Assembly (NCBI RefSeq): GCF_036327775.1
Contig: NZ_CP109598.1
Coordinates: 2,418,001-2,482,000 of the forward strand
DNA: 64,000 nt
Direction: 5' to 3'
Source: Streptomyces sp. NBC_01498
Lineage (GTDB): Bacteria > Actinomycetota > Actinomycetes > Streptomycetales > Streptomycetaceae
The notes below the pieces were generated by a model. The model had not been told where the DNA came from and did not search any database. It saw only the letters and a program-made list of their open reading frames with translations. Below, piece by piece: positions 7,049-14,676 of this stretch (the stretch's first letter is position 1; each line of letters opens with the position of its first letter). The position numbers were made by a program, and so were the translations under genes.

Positions 7049-8359
7049 TCACCAGGGCAGATCCCGCACCTGCTGCACGCACAGGACGACGAACAGCAGC
7101 CCGCCCGCCGCCAGCATCACGTTGCTCACGACGCCGTTGCGCCATTCAGCGGGCGTACGCGAGGAGTTGAGCAGCCACAGCAGCGTCAGCGCCAGGAACG
7201 GCATGAAGAACGCGCCCAGCACGCCGTAGACCACGACCAGGCCGAACGGCTGGTCCAGGAAGAGCAGCCCTATCGGCGGGAACGTCAGCCAGAGCAGATA
7301 CGCCCGGAACGGCACCGACCGCTCGCGCGCGCCCGAGGCGACCTCCTCGACCGTGCCCTCGCCGACGGCGGCACCGGTCGCGCGCTCGCGCCGGAAACGC
7401 TCCACGAAGTCCGCGAACATCAGGCTGACACCGTGCCAGACGCCGACCAGCGCGCCGAACGAGGTGGCGAAGAAGCCGATCAGGAAGAGCTTGGCCGTCA
7501 CCACGCCGAAGCGGTCCTCCAGGATCACCCCGAGGTCGATCAGGCCCCGGTCGCCGGAGGTGAGGGCGATCTGCGAGGAGTGGAGCAGTTCGGCGCCGAT
7601 GATCAGCATGGCGACGACGAAGACCCCGGTGGTGACGTAGGCGACGCGGTTGTCGATCCGCATCACCCGCATCCAGTTGGTGTTCGTCCAGCCCTTGGCG
7701 TTGACCCAGTAGCCGTACGCGGCCATGGTGATCGTGCCGCCGACGCCGCCGATCAGCCCGAGGGTGTAGAGCAGCGAGCCGTCCGGCAGGACGGGTGCGA
7801 GGCCCGCGAACGCCGATCCGAGGTCGGGCGCCACGCGTATCGCGACGTACACGACGATCAGGAACTTCATGCCGATGACGACGGTCATGAACTTCTCGAA
7901 GACCAGATAGCGGTTGAACCAGACGAACAGCAGCCCCAGCAGGCCGAAGACGACGGCCCAGGTCTTGAGGCCGGGGCCGTCCGGGAAGAGCGCGACGATC
8001 GGCAGCGCGCTCGACGACATGGCGGTCGCGCCGTAGACGAAGCCCCAGATCACGACGTAGACGGCGAAGTAGACGGTGGTCCACTGCCCGAGACTGCGCC
8101 AGCCCTCGAACAGCGTGCGGCCGGTGGCGAGATGCCAGCGCCCGGCCGCCTCGGCGAGCGAGATCTTCACGACGCAGCCGATGACGGCCGCCCAGAGCAG
8201 CGTGTAGCCGAATTTGCTGCCCGCGATGAGGGTGGCGACCAGGTCACCGGCCCCGACGCCGGTCGCGGCGACGACGATGCCGGGGCCGATGTACCGCCAA
8301 CTGGACTTGCGCGGGCGGGATTTGGCGGTGTCCGTACCGCTGTCGGTGATATCTGCCAT
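7049..8359 (-). CDS. Nramp-family-like divalent metal transporter
   Basis: 436 aa; start at ATG 8359 (MADITDSG). A hydrophilic N-terminus precedes about 10-11 hydrophobic helices. The first helix region 'YIGPGIVVAATGVGAGDLVATLIAGSKFGYTLLW' is recognisably Nramp-like. However, the DPGN metal-binding motif is replaced by VGAGD (residues 35-39), and the usual TM6 MPH motif is replaced by MAAYGYW. It therefore belongs to a divergent branch, and Mn2+/Fe2+ transport should not be assumed; Mg2+ or a non-metal substrate is possible. Convergent with the chitinase and separated from it by a hairpin. No metal-responsive operator was recognised upstream. Confidence 0.8.
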   Translation of the reverse strand: MADITDSGTDTAKSRPRKSSWRYIGPGIVVAATGVGAGDLVATLIAGSKFGYTLLWAAVIGCVVKISLAEAAGRWHLATGRTLFEGWRSLGQWTTVYFAVYVVIWGFVYGATAMSSSALPIVALFPDGPGLKTWAVVFGLLGLLFVWFNRYLVFEKFMTVVIGMKFLIVVYVAIRVAPDLGSAFAGLAPVLPDGSLLYTLGLIGGVGGTITMAAYGYWVNAKGWTNTNWMRVMRIDNRVAYVTTGVFVVAMLIIGAELLHSSQIALTSGDRGLIDLGVILEDRFGVVTAKLFLIGFFATSFGALVGVWHGVSLMFADFVERFRRERATGAAVGEGTVEEVASGARERSVPFRAYLLWLTFPPIGLLFLDQPFGLVVVYGVLGAFFMPFLALTLLWLLNSSRTPAEWRNGVVSNVMLAAGGLLFVVLCVQQVRDLPW

Positions 8360-8455
8360 GCGTCGGCCTCCACGCTCGTCCCCGTCAGTGACTTGGGTCA
8401 CCAAAGCGGGGCGGCGAAGATCGCGCAAGAGGGCGGGCCGAGATCGGTCAGGGGT

Positions 8456-8953
8456 TCAGAAGGCGGCCGGACCGTTCTGGCGGGAGAAGAGAAAAATGTG
8501 GAGCACGTGGCCGAGTTCACGGAACCACCGGTCCAGCGTCGCCCGGTTGCGCGCCTTCACGCCGCACTCGTAGAAGCGGCCGTCGGGCAGGACGACGGCC
8601 ACCAGAAGACGGTGGCCGACCGCGCCCGGCCTGGAGTGGACGCTCCGCACGACGGACCACGGGAACTCGGCCGTCCGGCCCTCGATGTCGAAGGTCACAC
8701 CGTTCTCGTCGACGACGATGCCGCTACGGCTGTCGGCGGCCAGGAACTCGGGCCGCGGATCCGGATGCGTGGGCCCGTATGTGGGCGCGTACGGGCTCGG
8801 GTGCGGTGGCGCGTACGGGGGCACCGGGCCGGGCGGGTACGCGGGCGGCGGAGGCCCGAAGGCCCCCTGCGCTCCCGGCTGTCGCTGCTGCGGCTGCGGC
8901 TGCGGCTGCGCGTACGGATTCCCCGGCACCGGGCCGCCGTACTGATCGCTCAT
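8456..8953 (-). CDS. Conserved hypothetical protein with Pro/Gln-rich head
   Basis: 165 aa. ATG 8953 with GGAGGG 7 nt upstream was chosen over a GTG two codons earlier. Residues 1-70 are low complexity (PQPQPQPQQRQPG, then PPPPAYPPGPVPPYAPP), a disordered head. Residues 75-160 form a compact domain: 'GIVVDENGVTFDIEGRTAEFPWSVVRSVHSRP', then 'RLLVAVVLPDGRFYECGVKARNRATLDRWFRELGHVL'. This pattern suggests a PH-like beta-barrel with a C-terminal helix. There is no membrane segment. It lies 97 nt upstream of, and in the same direction as, the transporter gene. Function unknown. Confidence 0.7.
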   Translation of the reverse strand: MSDQYGGPVPGNPYAQPQPQPQQRQPGAQGAFGPPPPAYPPGPVPPYAPPHPSPYAPTYGPTHPDPRPEFLAADSRSGIVVDENGVTFDIEGRTAEFPWSVVRSVHSRPGAVGHRLLVAVVLPDGRFYECGVKARNRATLDRWFRELGHVLHIFLFSRQNGPAAF

Positions 8954-9063
8954 CTCCACCCTCCGTGAGCTGTGCGGATGAGCCGTACCGTACCGAGTCC
9001 CGCGCCCGTGCCGTACCGGCCGCGCCCGGCCCGGGGGTCACCGGGCCCGGCGCGGCCGGGCGT

Positions 9064-9483
9064 TCAGCCGAGGACCGCCAGCGCGTCGATCTCGACGAGC
9101 AGCCCTGCGGGCAGGCCGACGTAGACCGTCGTGCGGGCGGCGGGCGCCTCCTTCAGGTTCCGCTCCTCGAAGTACGCGTTGTAGATCTCGTTCATCTCGG
9201 CGAAGTGCGCGACGTCCGTCAGGTAGACGCGGATCATCATCACGTCGTCCCAGCTCGCGCCGCCCGCCTCCAGGACGGACGCGACGTTGGCGAGGGTCTG
9301 GAGCGTCTGCTCGCGCAGCGTCGGGCCCGCCACGGCCGGGGCCTCGCCCGGGGCGGCGGGCAGGAAGCCCACCTGCCCCGCCACCTGGAGGATGTTGCCC
9401 TTGCGGACGCCGTGCGAGAACTTCGCCGGCGGTGTGGCATGGGTGGCGGGGACGACGGCGGTCTTCGGGGTCTGGTCGCTCAT
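9064..9483 (-). CDS. RidA family enamine/imine deaminase
   Basis: 139 aa (MSDQTPKTAV...), the normal RidA/YjgF/Rid length. The conserved arginine is R117 in 'RTTVYVGLP'; the 'ILQVAGQVGFLP' and 'LEIDALAVL'-type ends are also typical. RidA hydrolyses 2-aminoacrylate and related enamines/imines released by PLP dehydratases into 2-keto acids plus ammonia. The start ATG overlaps the end of the IclR-type regulator gene by 4 nt (9480-9483), so the two are translationally coupled. In this locus it fits as the partner of the D-serine-dehydratase-like enzyme at 11649-12938. Confidence 0.9.
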   Translation of the reverse strand: MSDQTPKTAVVPATHATPPAKFSHGVRKGNILQVAGQVGFLPAAPGEAPAVAGPTLREQTLQTLANVASVLEAGGASWDDVMMIRVYLTDVAHFAEMNEIYNAYFEERNLKEAPAARTTVYVGLPAGLLVEIDALAVLG

Positions 9484-10268
9484 GGGTTCACTTTCTGAGG
9501 AGCGGGAAGTGCGGATCCCGGGTGCGGCGGGCCGCCCGAGTACTCGCGGCTGATCGCGTCGGCGGTCCGGCACAACAGCGGGAGCAGGGTGAGGAGTTCG
9601 TCGGCGGAGACGACGACGTTCGGTGCCGAGACCGACATGGCCGCCACCGCGCGCCCGTCGGCGCCGCGGACCGGCGCGCCGACGCAGTTGATGGACTCCT
9701 CGTGACCACCGAGATCGGTGGCCCACCCCTGTTCGCGTACGGTCGCCAGCTCCTTGAGGAAGGCGGCGGCGTTCGGGACCGAACGGGGGGTGTACAGGGG
9801 GAAGTCGAGGCGATCCGCGAGTGCGCGGCGCTCGGCTTCGGGCAGGTCGGCGACGAGCACCTTGGCGACGGCGGCGACCGTGAGGGCGACCGGCTTGCCG
9901 ATCCGGGAGTACATCCGCACCGGGTAGCGGCTCTCGACCTTGTCGATGTAGAGGACCTCGTGGTCCTCCATCACGGCGAGGTGGACGGTGTGGCCGCACT
10001 GTTCGCCGAGCGCCACCAGGTGCGGGTGGGCGATCTCGCGTACGTCCAGATTCTCCGCGGCCTCCTGCGCGAGGGCGAAGAGGCGGGCGCCGAGGCGGTA
10101 GCGCTGGTCCCGCTGGCGGTGGACGAGGCCGTGTTCGTGGAGGGTGCGGAGCAGCCGCAGAGCGGTGGACTTGTGGACGCCGAGGGAGGCCGCGACCTGT
10201 CCGAGGTCGGCGGGGCCCCGGGCGAGGAGCGGCAGGATGCTGAGCGCGCGGTCGACGGTCTGGCTCAC
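9480..10268 (-). CDS. IclR family transcriptional regulator
   Basis: 262 aa. The N-terminal winged HTH is at about residues 5-65 ('LGQVAASLGVHKSTALRLLRTLHEHGLV'). The C-terminal IclR effector domain covers about 80-245, with 'KPVALTVAAVAKVLVADLP' and 'SINCVGAPVRGADGRAVAAMSVSAP'. Overlaps ridA by 4 nt and follows the kinase gene by 10 nt, so kinase, regulator and ridA form one operon. It probably binds the strong inverted repeat at 11610-11628 between the divergent arms and senses a product of D-amino-acid breakdown. The effector is not deducible. Confidence 0.9.
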   Translation of the reverse strand: MSQTVDRALSILPLLARGPADLGQVAASLGVHKSTALRLLRTLHEHGLVHRQRDQRYRLGARLFALAQEAAENLDVREIAHPHLVALGEQCGHTVHLAVMEDHEVLYIDKVESRYPVRMYSRIGKPVALTVAAVAKVLVADLPEAERRALADRLDFPLYTPRSVPNAAAFLKELATVREQGWATDLGGHEESINCVGAPVRGADGRAVAAMSVSAPNVVVSADELLTLLPLLCRTADAISREYSGGPPHPGSALPAPQKVNP

Positions 10269-10278
10269 GGTGCGGTCC

Positions 10279-11469
10279 TCATGGTGCGGTCACCGCTTCG
10301 GGACTGCCGCCGGTGTCCCGGGCGCCGGACGCCCAGCCGGGGCCGAGCCGCAGCGCGCGCCACGCCCGGTCGTCCAGCGCGGCGAGGGCGTCGGCGTGGG
10401 CGCGGGCGGGCGGGACGCAGACGTCGCCCGCGTCGGTGAGCACGGCGGCGGCCGTCAGATGGCCGTGCCGCAGCCGGTCGGCGGCCGGCAGGTCCCGCAG
10501 GGTCGCGGAGAGGAAGCCGGCGGCGAAGGCGTCGCCCGCGCCGACGGGCGCGACGACGTCGACGCACAGTGCCGGTACGGAGGTGACCGTGTCGGCGCCG
10601 GTGTCCGGGCCGGTCCCCGGGTCCCGTACGAAGGCGGTCGCGCCGCCCGCGCCCGCCTTCACCACCAGGACGGCCGGTTCGGGCAGTGCCTCGCGGACCG
10701 CCTCGGGGGTGTGCAGGTCCCACAGTCCGGCGGCCTCGTCGTCGCCGACGAAGACGAGGTCGGCGCCGCGCGCGAGATCGCGCAGCACCCCCGGGGCGGC
10801 GCCGGGTCCGGGGCCGTAACGCCACAGTGCGGGGCGGTGGTTGACGTCGAAGGAGAGCAGCGGGCGGCCGGGGCGGCGGGCGGTGAGGTCGCGCATCAGG
10901 GCGAGGCAGTCCGGGGAGAGGGCGGCCGTGATGCCGGACAGGTGCAGGAGCCGGCCGGACCACGGGTCGGCGGGGTCCATGGTTTCCGGGGACATCGCGG
11001 AGGCGGCCGATCCGGCGCGGTAGTAGGCGACTTCGTGGGCGGTGGTGGCGCGGTCCGTGGCCGTACGGAAGTAGACGCCGGTCGGGCGGCCGTCCGGGTC
11101 GCGGCGTACGGCGGAGGTGTCGACGCCGTACGCGCCGACGGCCGCCACGAGGTGGTCGCCGAAGCCGTCGGAGCCGACGCGGCTGATCCAGCGGACGGTG
11201 TGCCCGGCGGCGGCGAGCGCGCAGGCGACGTTCGACTCGGCGCCGCCGATGGCGCGGGTGAAGGCGGGGACGTCGGCGAGGCGGCCGGGGCGGGAGGGGA
11301 GGAAGGTGACCATGGACTCGCCGAGACAGACGGCGTCGACGGGAGCGGACGGGGCAGAAGTGACACGTGTCCCGTGCGATACATGCGATCCGTGCGTCTG
11401 GTGCGTCCCGTGCGACAGCGGCGTGCCGGGCACGCGGGACGGCTGGTCCGGCTCCACCGGTGCGGGCAC
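10279..11469 (-). CDS. PfkB family sugar kinase (KDG kinase-like)
   Basis: 396 aa from GTG 11469, which has GAGGAG 6 nt upstream; a longer frame starting at 11586 would run into the operator region. The first roughly 35 residues are low complexity (SHGTHQTHGSHVSHGT). The PfkB fold starts at 'VDAVCLGESMVTFLPSRPGRLADV', with the sugar-site GG motif in 'AIGGAESNVACALAAAG'. The catalytic base is D313 in GAGDAFAAGF. The family phosphorylates sugars; the closest look is 2-keto-3-deoxygluconate kinase. In D-amino-acid loci it may act on a 2-keto-3-deoxy type acid, but the substrate is inferred only. First gene of the minus-strand arm. Confidence 0.85.
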   Translation of the reverse strand: MPAPVEPDQPSRVPGTPLSHGTHQTHGSHVSHGTRVTSAPSAPVDAVCLGESMVTFLPSRPGRLADVPAFTRAIGGAESNVACALAAAGHTVRWISRVGSDGFGDHLVAAVGAYGVDTSAVRRDPDGRPTGVYFRTATDRATTAHEVAYYRAGSAASAMSPETMDPADPWSGRLLHLSGITAALSPDCLALMRDLTARRPGRPLLSFDVNHRPALWRYGPGPGAAPGVLRDLARGADLVFVGDDEAAGLWDLHTPEAVREALPEPAVLVVKAGAGGATAFVRDPGTGPDTGADTVTSVPALCVDVVAPVGAGDAFAAGFLSATLRDLPAADRLRHGHLTAAAVLTDAGDVCVPPARAHADALAALDDRAWRALRLGPGWASGARDTGGSPEAVTAP

Positions 11470-11592
11470 TCGGGACTCCTCGCTCGTCGGTCGTCGCTGG
11501 TGGGGAAGGGGTCGCCGGTCCCGAGTCCGCCGACCGGGGACGGCGGGCCCGCTCATTGACCCGGCGACGGCTCGGATGTTAGACAACGCGAA

Positions 11593-11628
11593 GCGCTATA
11601 CGCAATGGGTGTTGCACAGGGTGCAACA
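11593..11628. promoter_or_regulatory. Operator between divergent D-amino-acid operons
   Basis: TGTTGCACAGGGTGCAACA (11610-11628) is a perfect inverted repeat with 8-bp arms and a 3-nt spacer, 20 nt before the GTG of the D-serine-dehydratase-like gene. Just upstream, GCGCTATACGC (11593-11603) is a second quasi-palindrome. Their position between divergent arms, one of which encodes an IclR regulator, makes them the likely IclR binding site(s). Confidence 0.65.
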
Positions 11629-11648
11629 CGATGGCTGAAGGAGGCCCT

Positions 11649-12938
11649 GTGACGGTCGGCGGACGGCTCAGCGTGGAGCACCTGAAGGACGAGCGTCTGG
11701 ACCACCGTTTCAAGGGGCTGCCCCCCGACGCCGACGGCCGCACCGTCGCCGAGCTGGCCGCCGAGCGCCGCAACCTGTTCACCGGCGGCTTCACCACCCC
11801 GGTGCTCACCCTGTCCGCCGAGTCCCTGACCCACAACCTCGCGCTCCTGGAGACGTACTCCGAGCGCCACCGCCTCGCCTTCGCCCCGCACGGCAAGACG
11901 TCCATGTCCCCGCAGCTGTTCGCGCGCCAACTCGACCACGGCGCCTGGGGGATCACCGCCGCGCTCCCCCACCAGGTGCGGGTCTACCGGGCGTTCGGCA
12001 TCCAGCGGATCTTCCTCGCCAACGAACTGGTCGACGCGGTCGCGCTGCGCTGGCTCGCCGCCGAGCTGGACGCCGACCCGGGCTTCCGCTTCATCTGTTA
12101 CGTCGACTCCGTGCGCGGCGTCGAGTTGATGGACGAGGCGCTGCGCGAGGCGGGCGGCTCACGCCCCGTGGACGTCGTGGTGGAGCTGGGCGCGGGCGAG
12201 GGCGCGCGTACCGGTGTGCGCAAGGAGGCGGACTGCGTGCCGGTCGCCGACGCCGTCGCCGCCACGGGCACCCTGCGGCTGGTGGGCGTCGCCGGTTACG
12301 AGGGCGAGGTGCCGCACGCCGACAGCACGACCGTCCGTGCCTGGCTGCGCCGGTTGACCGCGCTGGCCGCCGACTTCGACGCGGCGGGCCGGTTCTCCGG
12401 GACGGTGGACGAGGTGGTGGTCAGCGCGGGCGGCAGCGCGTGGTTCGACGCGGTCGCGGAGGTCTTCGCCGAACTCCCGGTGTTCTCCCGGCCGGTGCTG
12501 AAGCTGCTGCGTTCGGGCGCGTACGTCTCCCACGACTCCGGTCACTACCAGCGGCTGACGCCCTTCAACCGGGTCCCCGACGAGGGGGCGCTCCGGCCCG
12601 CCTTCCGGCTGTGGGGCCAGGTGGTCTCCCGGCCCTCCCCCGAGCAGGCGTTCGTCAACGCGGGCAAGCGGGACGCGGCGTACGACCTCGACCTCCCGGA
12701 GGCCCAGGTGGTGCGCGACGCGCGCACGGGCGAGATCCGCCCGGCACGCGGCGTCACCGTCACCGGTCTCTCCGACCAGCACGGCAAGCTGCACACGTCG
12801 CCGGACGCGGAGATCGAGGTCGGCGACTGGGTCGGTTTCGGCCTGTCGCATCCGTGCACGTCGTTCGACAAGTGGCAGCTGATCCCGGTCACCGAGTCGG
12901 ACGGCACGGTCGGCGAGTTCGTCCGTACGTTCTTCTGA
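11649..12938 (+). CDS. D-serine dehydratase-like amino acid deaminase
   Basis: 429 aa from GTG 11649 behind AAGGAGG; an ATG at 11631 is in frame but lies just after the operator and lacks a ribosome-binding site. The fold-type III PLP barrel (alanine racemase-like) covers about residues 45-290. K83 in 'FAPHGKTSMSPQLF' is the expected Schiff-base lysine. The C-terminal domain ends in 'GLSHPCTSFDKW', where H401 and C403 match the zinc ligands of eukaryote-type D-serine dehydratase/D-threonine aldolase. Predicted to deaminate D-Ser or another D-amino acid to an enamine that RidA then hydrolyses. First gene of the plus-strand arm, with the deacylase 13 nt downstream. Confidence 0.85.
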   Translation: MTVGGRLSVEHLKDERLDHRFKGLPPDADGRTVAELAAERRNLFTGGFTTPVLTLSAESLTHNLALLETYSERHRLAFAPHGKTSMSPQLFARQLDHGAWGITAALPHQVRVYRAFGIQRIFLANELVDAVALRWLAAELDADPGFRFICYVDSVRGVELMDEALREAGGSRPVDVVVELGAGEGARTGVRKEADCVPVADAVAATGTLRLVGVAGYEGEVPHADSTTVRAWLRRLTALAADFDAAGRFSGTVDEVVVSAGGSAWFDAVAEVFAELPVFSRPVLKLLRSGAYVSHDSGHYQRLTPFNRVPDEGALRPAFRLWGQVVSRPSPEQAFVNAGKRDAAYDLDLPEAQVVRDARTGEIRPARGVTVTGLSDQHGKLHTSPDAEIEVGDWVGFGLSHPCTSFDKWQLIPVTESDGTVGEFVRTFF

Positions 12939-12951
12939 GGCCGTCGCCCCC

Positions 12952-14610
12952 ATGGACCTCGTCATACGGGACGCGCGGGTGGTCGACGGCTCGGGCCGGG
13001 AGTCGTACCGGGCCGATGTCGGCGTGAGCGGCGGCCGGATCGCGGAGATCCGCCGCCACCCGGCCGGGCCCGCCGCCGGGGCGCGGCTCTCCGGGACCCG
13101 GGTCCTCGACGCCGGGGGCCTGGCGCTGGCCCCCGGCTTCATCGACATGCACGCGCACAGCGATCTCGCGCTGCTGCGCGATCCCGACCACTCCGCGAAG
13201 GCCGCGCAGGGCGTGACCCTGGAGGTGATCGGCCAGGACGGGCTGAGTTACGCCCCGGTGGACGACCGCACGCTGGCCGAGGTGCGCCGGGCGATCACCG
13301 GCTGGAACGGCGGCGGGCCCGGCGACACCTCCGTCGACTTCGACTGGCGCACCGTGGGCGAGTATCTGGACCGGCTCGACCGGGCCTTCGAGGGACAGGG
13401 ATTCGACGGCGGGGGCATCGCGGTCAACGCCGCGTACCTGGTGCCGCAGGGCACGGTGCGGATGTACGCGGTCGGCCCGGACGACCGCCCGGCGACCGCC
13501 GCCGAACTCGACCGCATGCGGCGGCTGGTCGCCGAGTCCCTGGAGCAGGGCGCCGTCGGCATGTCGTCCGGGCTGACGTACACGCCGGGCATGTACGCGG
13601 ACGACGCCGAACTCACCGCGCTGTGCCGGGTGGTGGCCGCGTACGGCGGCTACTACTGCCCGCACCACCGCAGTTACGGCGCGGGCGCCCTGCGCGCGTA
13701 CGAGGAGATGGTCGACCTCGCGCGTACGGCGGGCTGCGCCCTTCATCTCGCCCACGCCACCATGAACTTCGGCGTGAACGAGGGCCGGGCGCCCGAACTG
13801 CTCGCCCTGCTGGACCGGGCGCTGGACGACGGCGCGGACCTCTCGCTGGACACCTATCCCTACACGCCGGGCTGTACGACTCTCGTGGCGCTGCTGCCCG
13901 GTTGGGCGAGTTCCGGGGGCCAGGACGCGATCCTGGAGCGGCTGCGGGACGCGGCGACGGCGGAGCGGATCCGGCACCACATGGAGGTGACCGGCGCGGA
14001 CGGCTGTCACGGCGTGCCGGTCGACTGGGACACCGTGGAAATCTCCGGGGTCGCCGATCCGGCGCTCACCGCGCAGGTCGGCCGCACGGTCGCGGCGACG
14101 GCGCGGGCGCGCGGCGAGAGCGGCTGGACGACCGCCCGCCGGCTGCTGATCGACGACCGGCTGGGCTCCACGATCCTCCAGCACGTGGGCCACGAGGAGA
14201 ACGTACGGGCCATCATGCGCCACCGCCTGCACACCGGCGGCAGCGACGGCATCCTCCAGGGTGCGAAGCCGCATCCGCGCGCGTACGGCACCTTTCCCCG
14301 GTATCTCGGCCACTACGTGCGGGAGTTGGGGGTGCTCTCGCTGGAGGAGTGCGTGGCCCGGCTGACCTCGCGCCCGGCGGCCCGGCTGCGGCTGGCCGAC
14401 CGGGGGCTGGTCCGGGAGGGCCACCGGGCGGACCTGGTGCTCTTCGATCCGGAAACGGTGGCGGCGGGCTCGACGTTCGCCGCGCCGCGCACCCTCCCGG
14501 TGGGTATTCCGCACGTGCTGATCGACGGCCGGTTCGTGATGGAGGACGGGCGGCGCACGGACGTGCTGGCGGGGCGGTCGGTACGGCGTACGCCCACCGA
14601 CCGCCCCTGA
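12952..14610 (+). CDS. N-acyl-D-amino-acid deacylase
   Basis: 552 aa, starting at ATG 12952, 13 nt after the previous stop. Amidohydrolase superfamily: the N-terminal beta-sandwich 'LVIRDARVVDGSG' leads to the metal motif 'GFIDMHAHSD' (H67, H69). Further family blocks are 'GQDGLSYAP', 'SSGLTYTPGMYAD', 'LHLAHATMNFG' and a C-terminal 'LADRGLVREGHRADLVLFDP', where the chain returns to the sandwich. Length matches D-aminoacylases (480-560 aa). It releases free D-amino acids from N-acyl derivatives, feeding the deaminase encoded just upstream. No signal peptide, so cytoplasmic. Confidence 0.9.
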   Translation: MDLVIRDARVVDGSGRESYRADVGVSGGRIAEIRRHPAGPAAGARLSGTRVLDAGGLALAPGFIDMHAHSDLALLRDPDHSAKAAQGVTLEVIGQDGLSYAPVDDRTLAEVRRAITGWNGGGPGDTSVDFDWRTVGEYLDRLDRAFEGQGFDGGGIAVNAAYLVPQGTVRMYAVGPDDRPATAAELDRMRRLVAESLEQGAVGMSSGLTYTPGMYADDAELTALCRVVAAYGGYYCPHHRSYGAGALRAYEEMVDLARTAGCALHLAHATMNFGVNEGRAPELLALLDRALDDGADLSLDTYPYTPGCTTLVALLPGWASSGGQDAILERLRDAATAERIRHHMEVTGADGCHGVPVDWDTVEISGVADPALTAQVGRTVAATARARGESGWTTARRLLIDDRLGSTILQHVGHEENVRAIMRHRLHTGGSDGILQGAKPHPRAYGTFPRYLGHYVRELGVLSLEECVARLTSRPAARLRLADRGLVREGHRADLVLFDPETVAAGSTFAAPRTLPVGIPHVLIDGRFVMEDGRRTDVLAGRSVRRTPTDRP

Positions 14611-14676
14611 TCAACCCTTCCGCCATCTGGCGCCCGGCGCCTGAAGCCCCCCGCCTGACGCCCGACGCCCGACGCG

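Noticed and set aside
7433..8968. 511-aa plus-strand frame opposite the Nramp-like gene
   Set aside because: Composition is D/G/R/A-rich without domains; the minus strand clearly encodes a membrane transporter.
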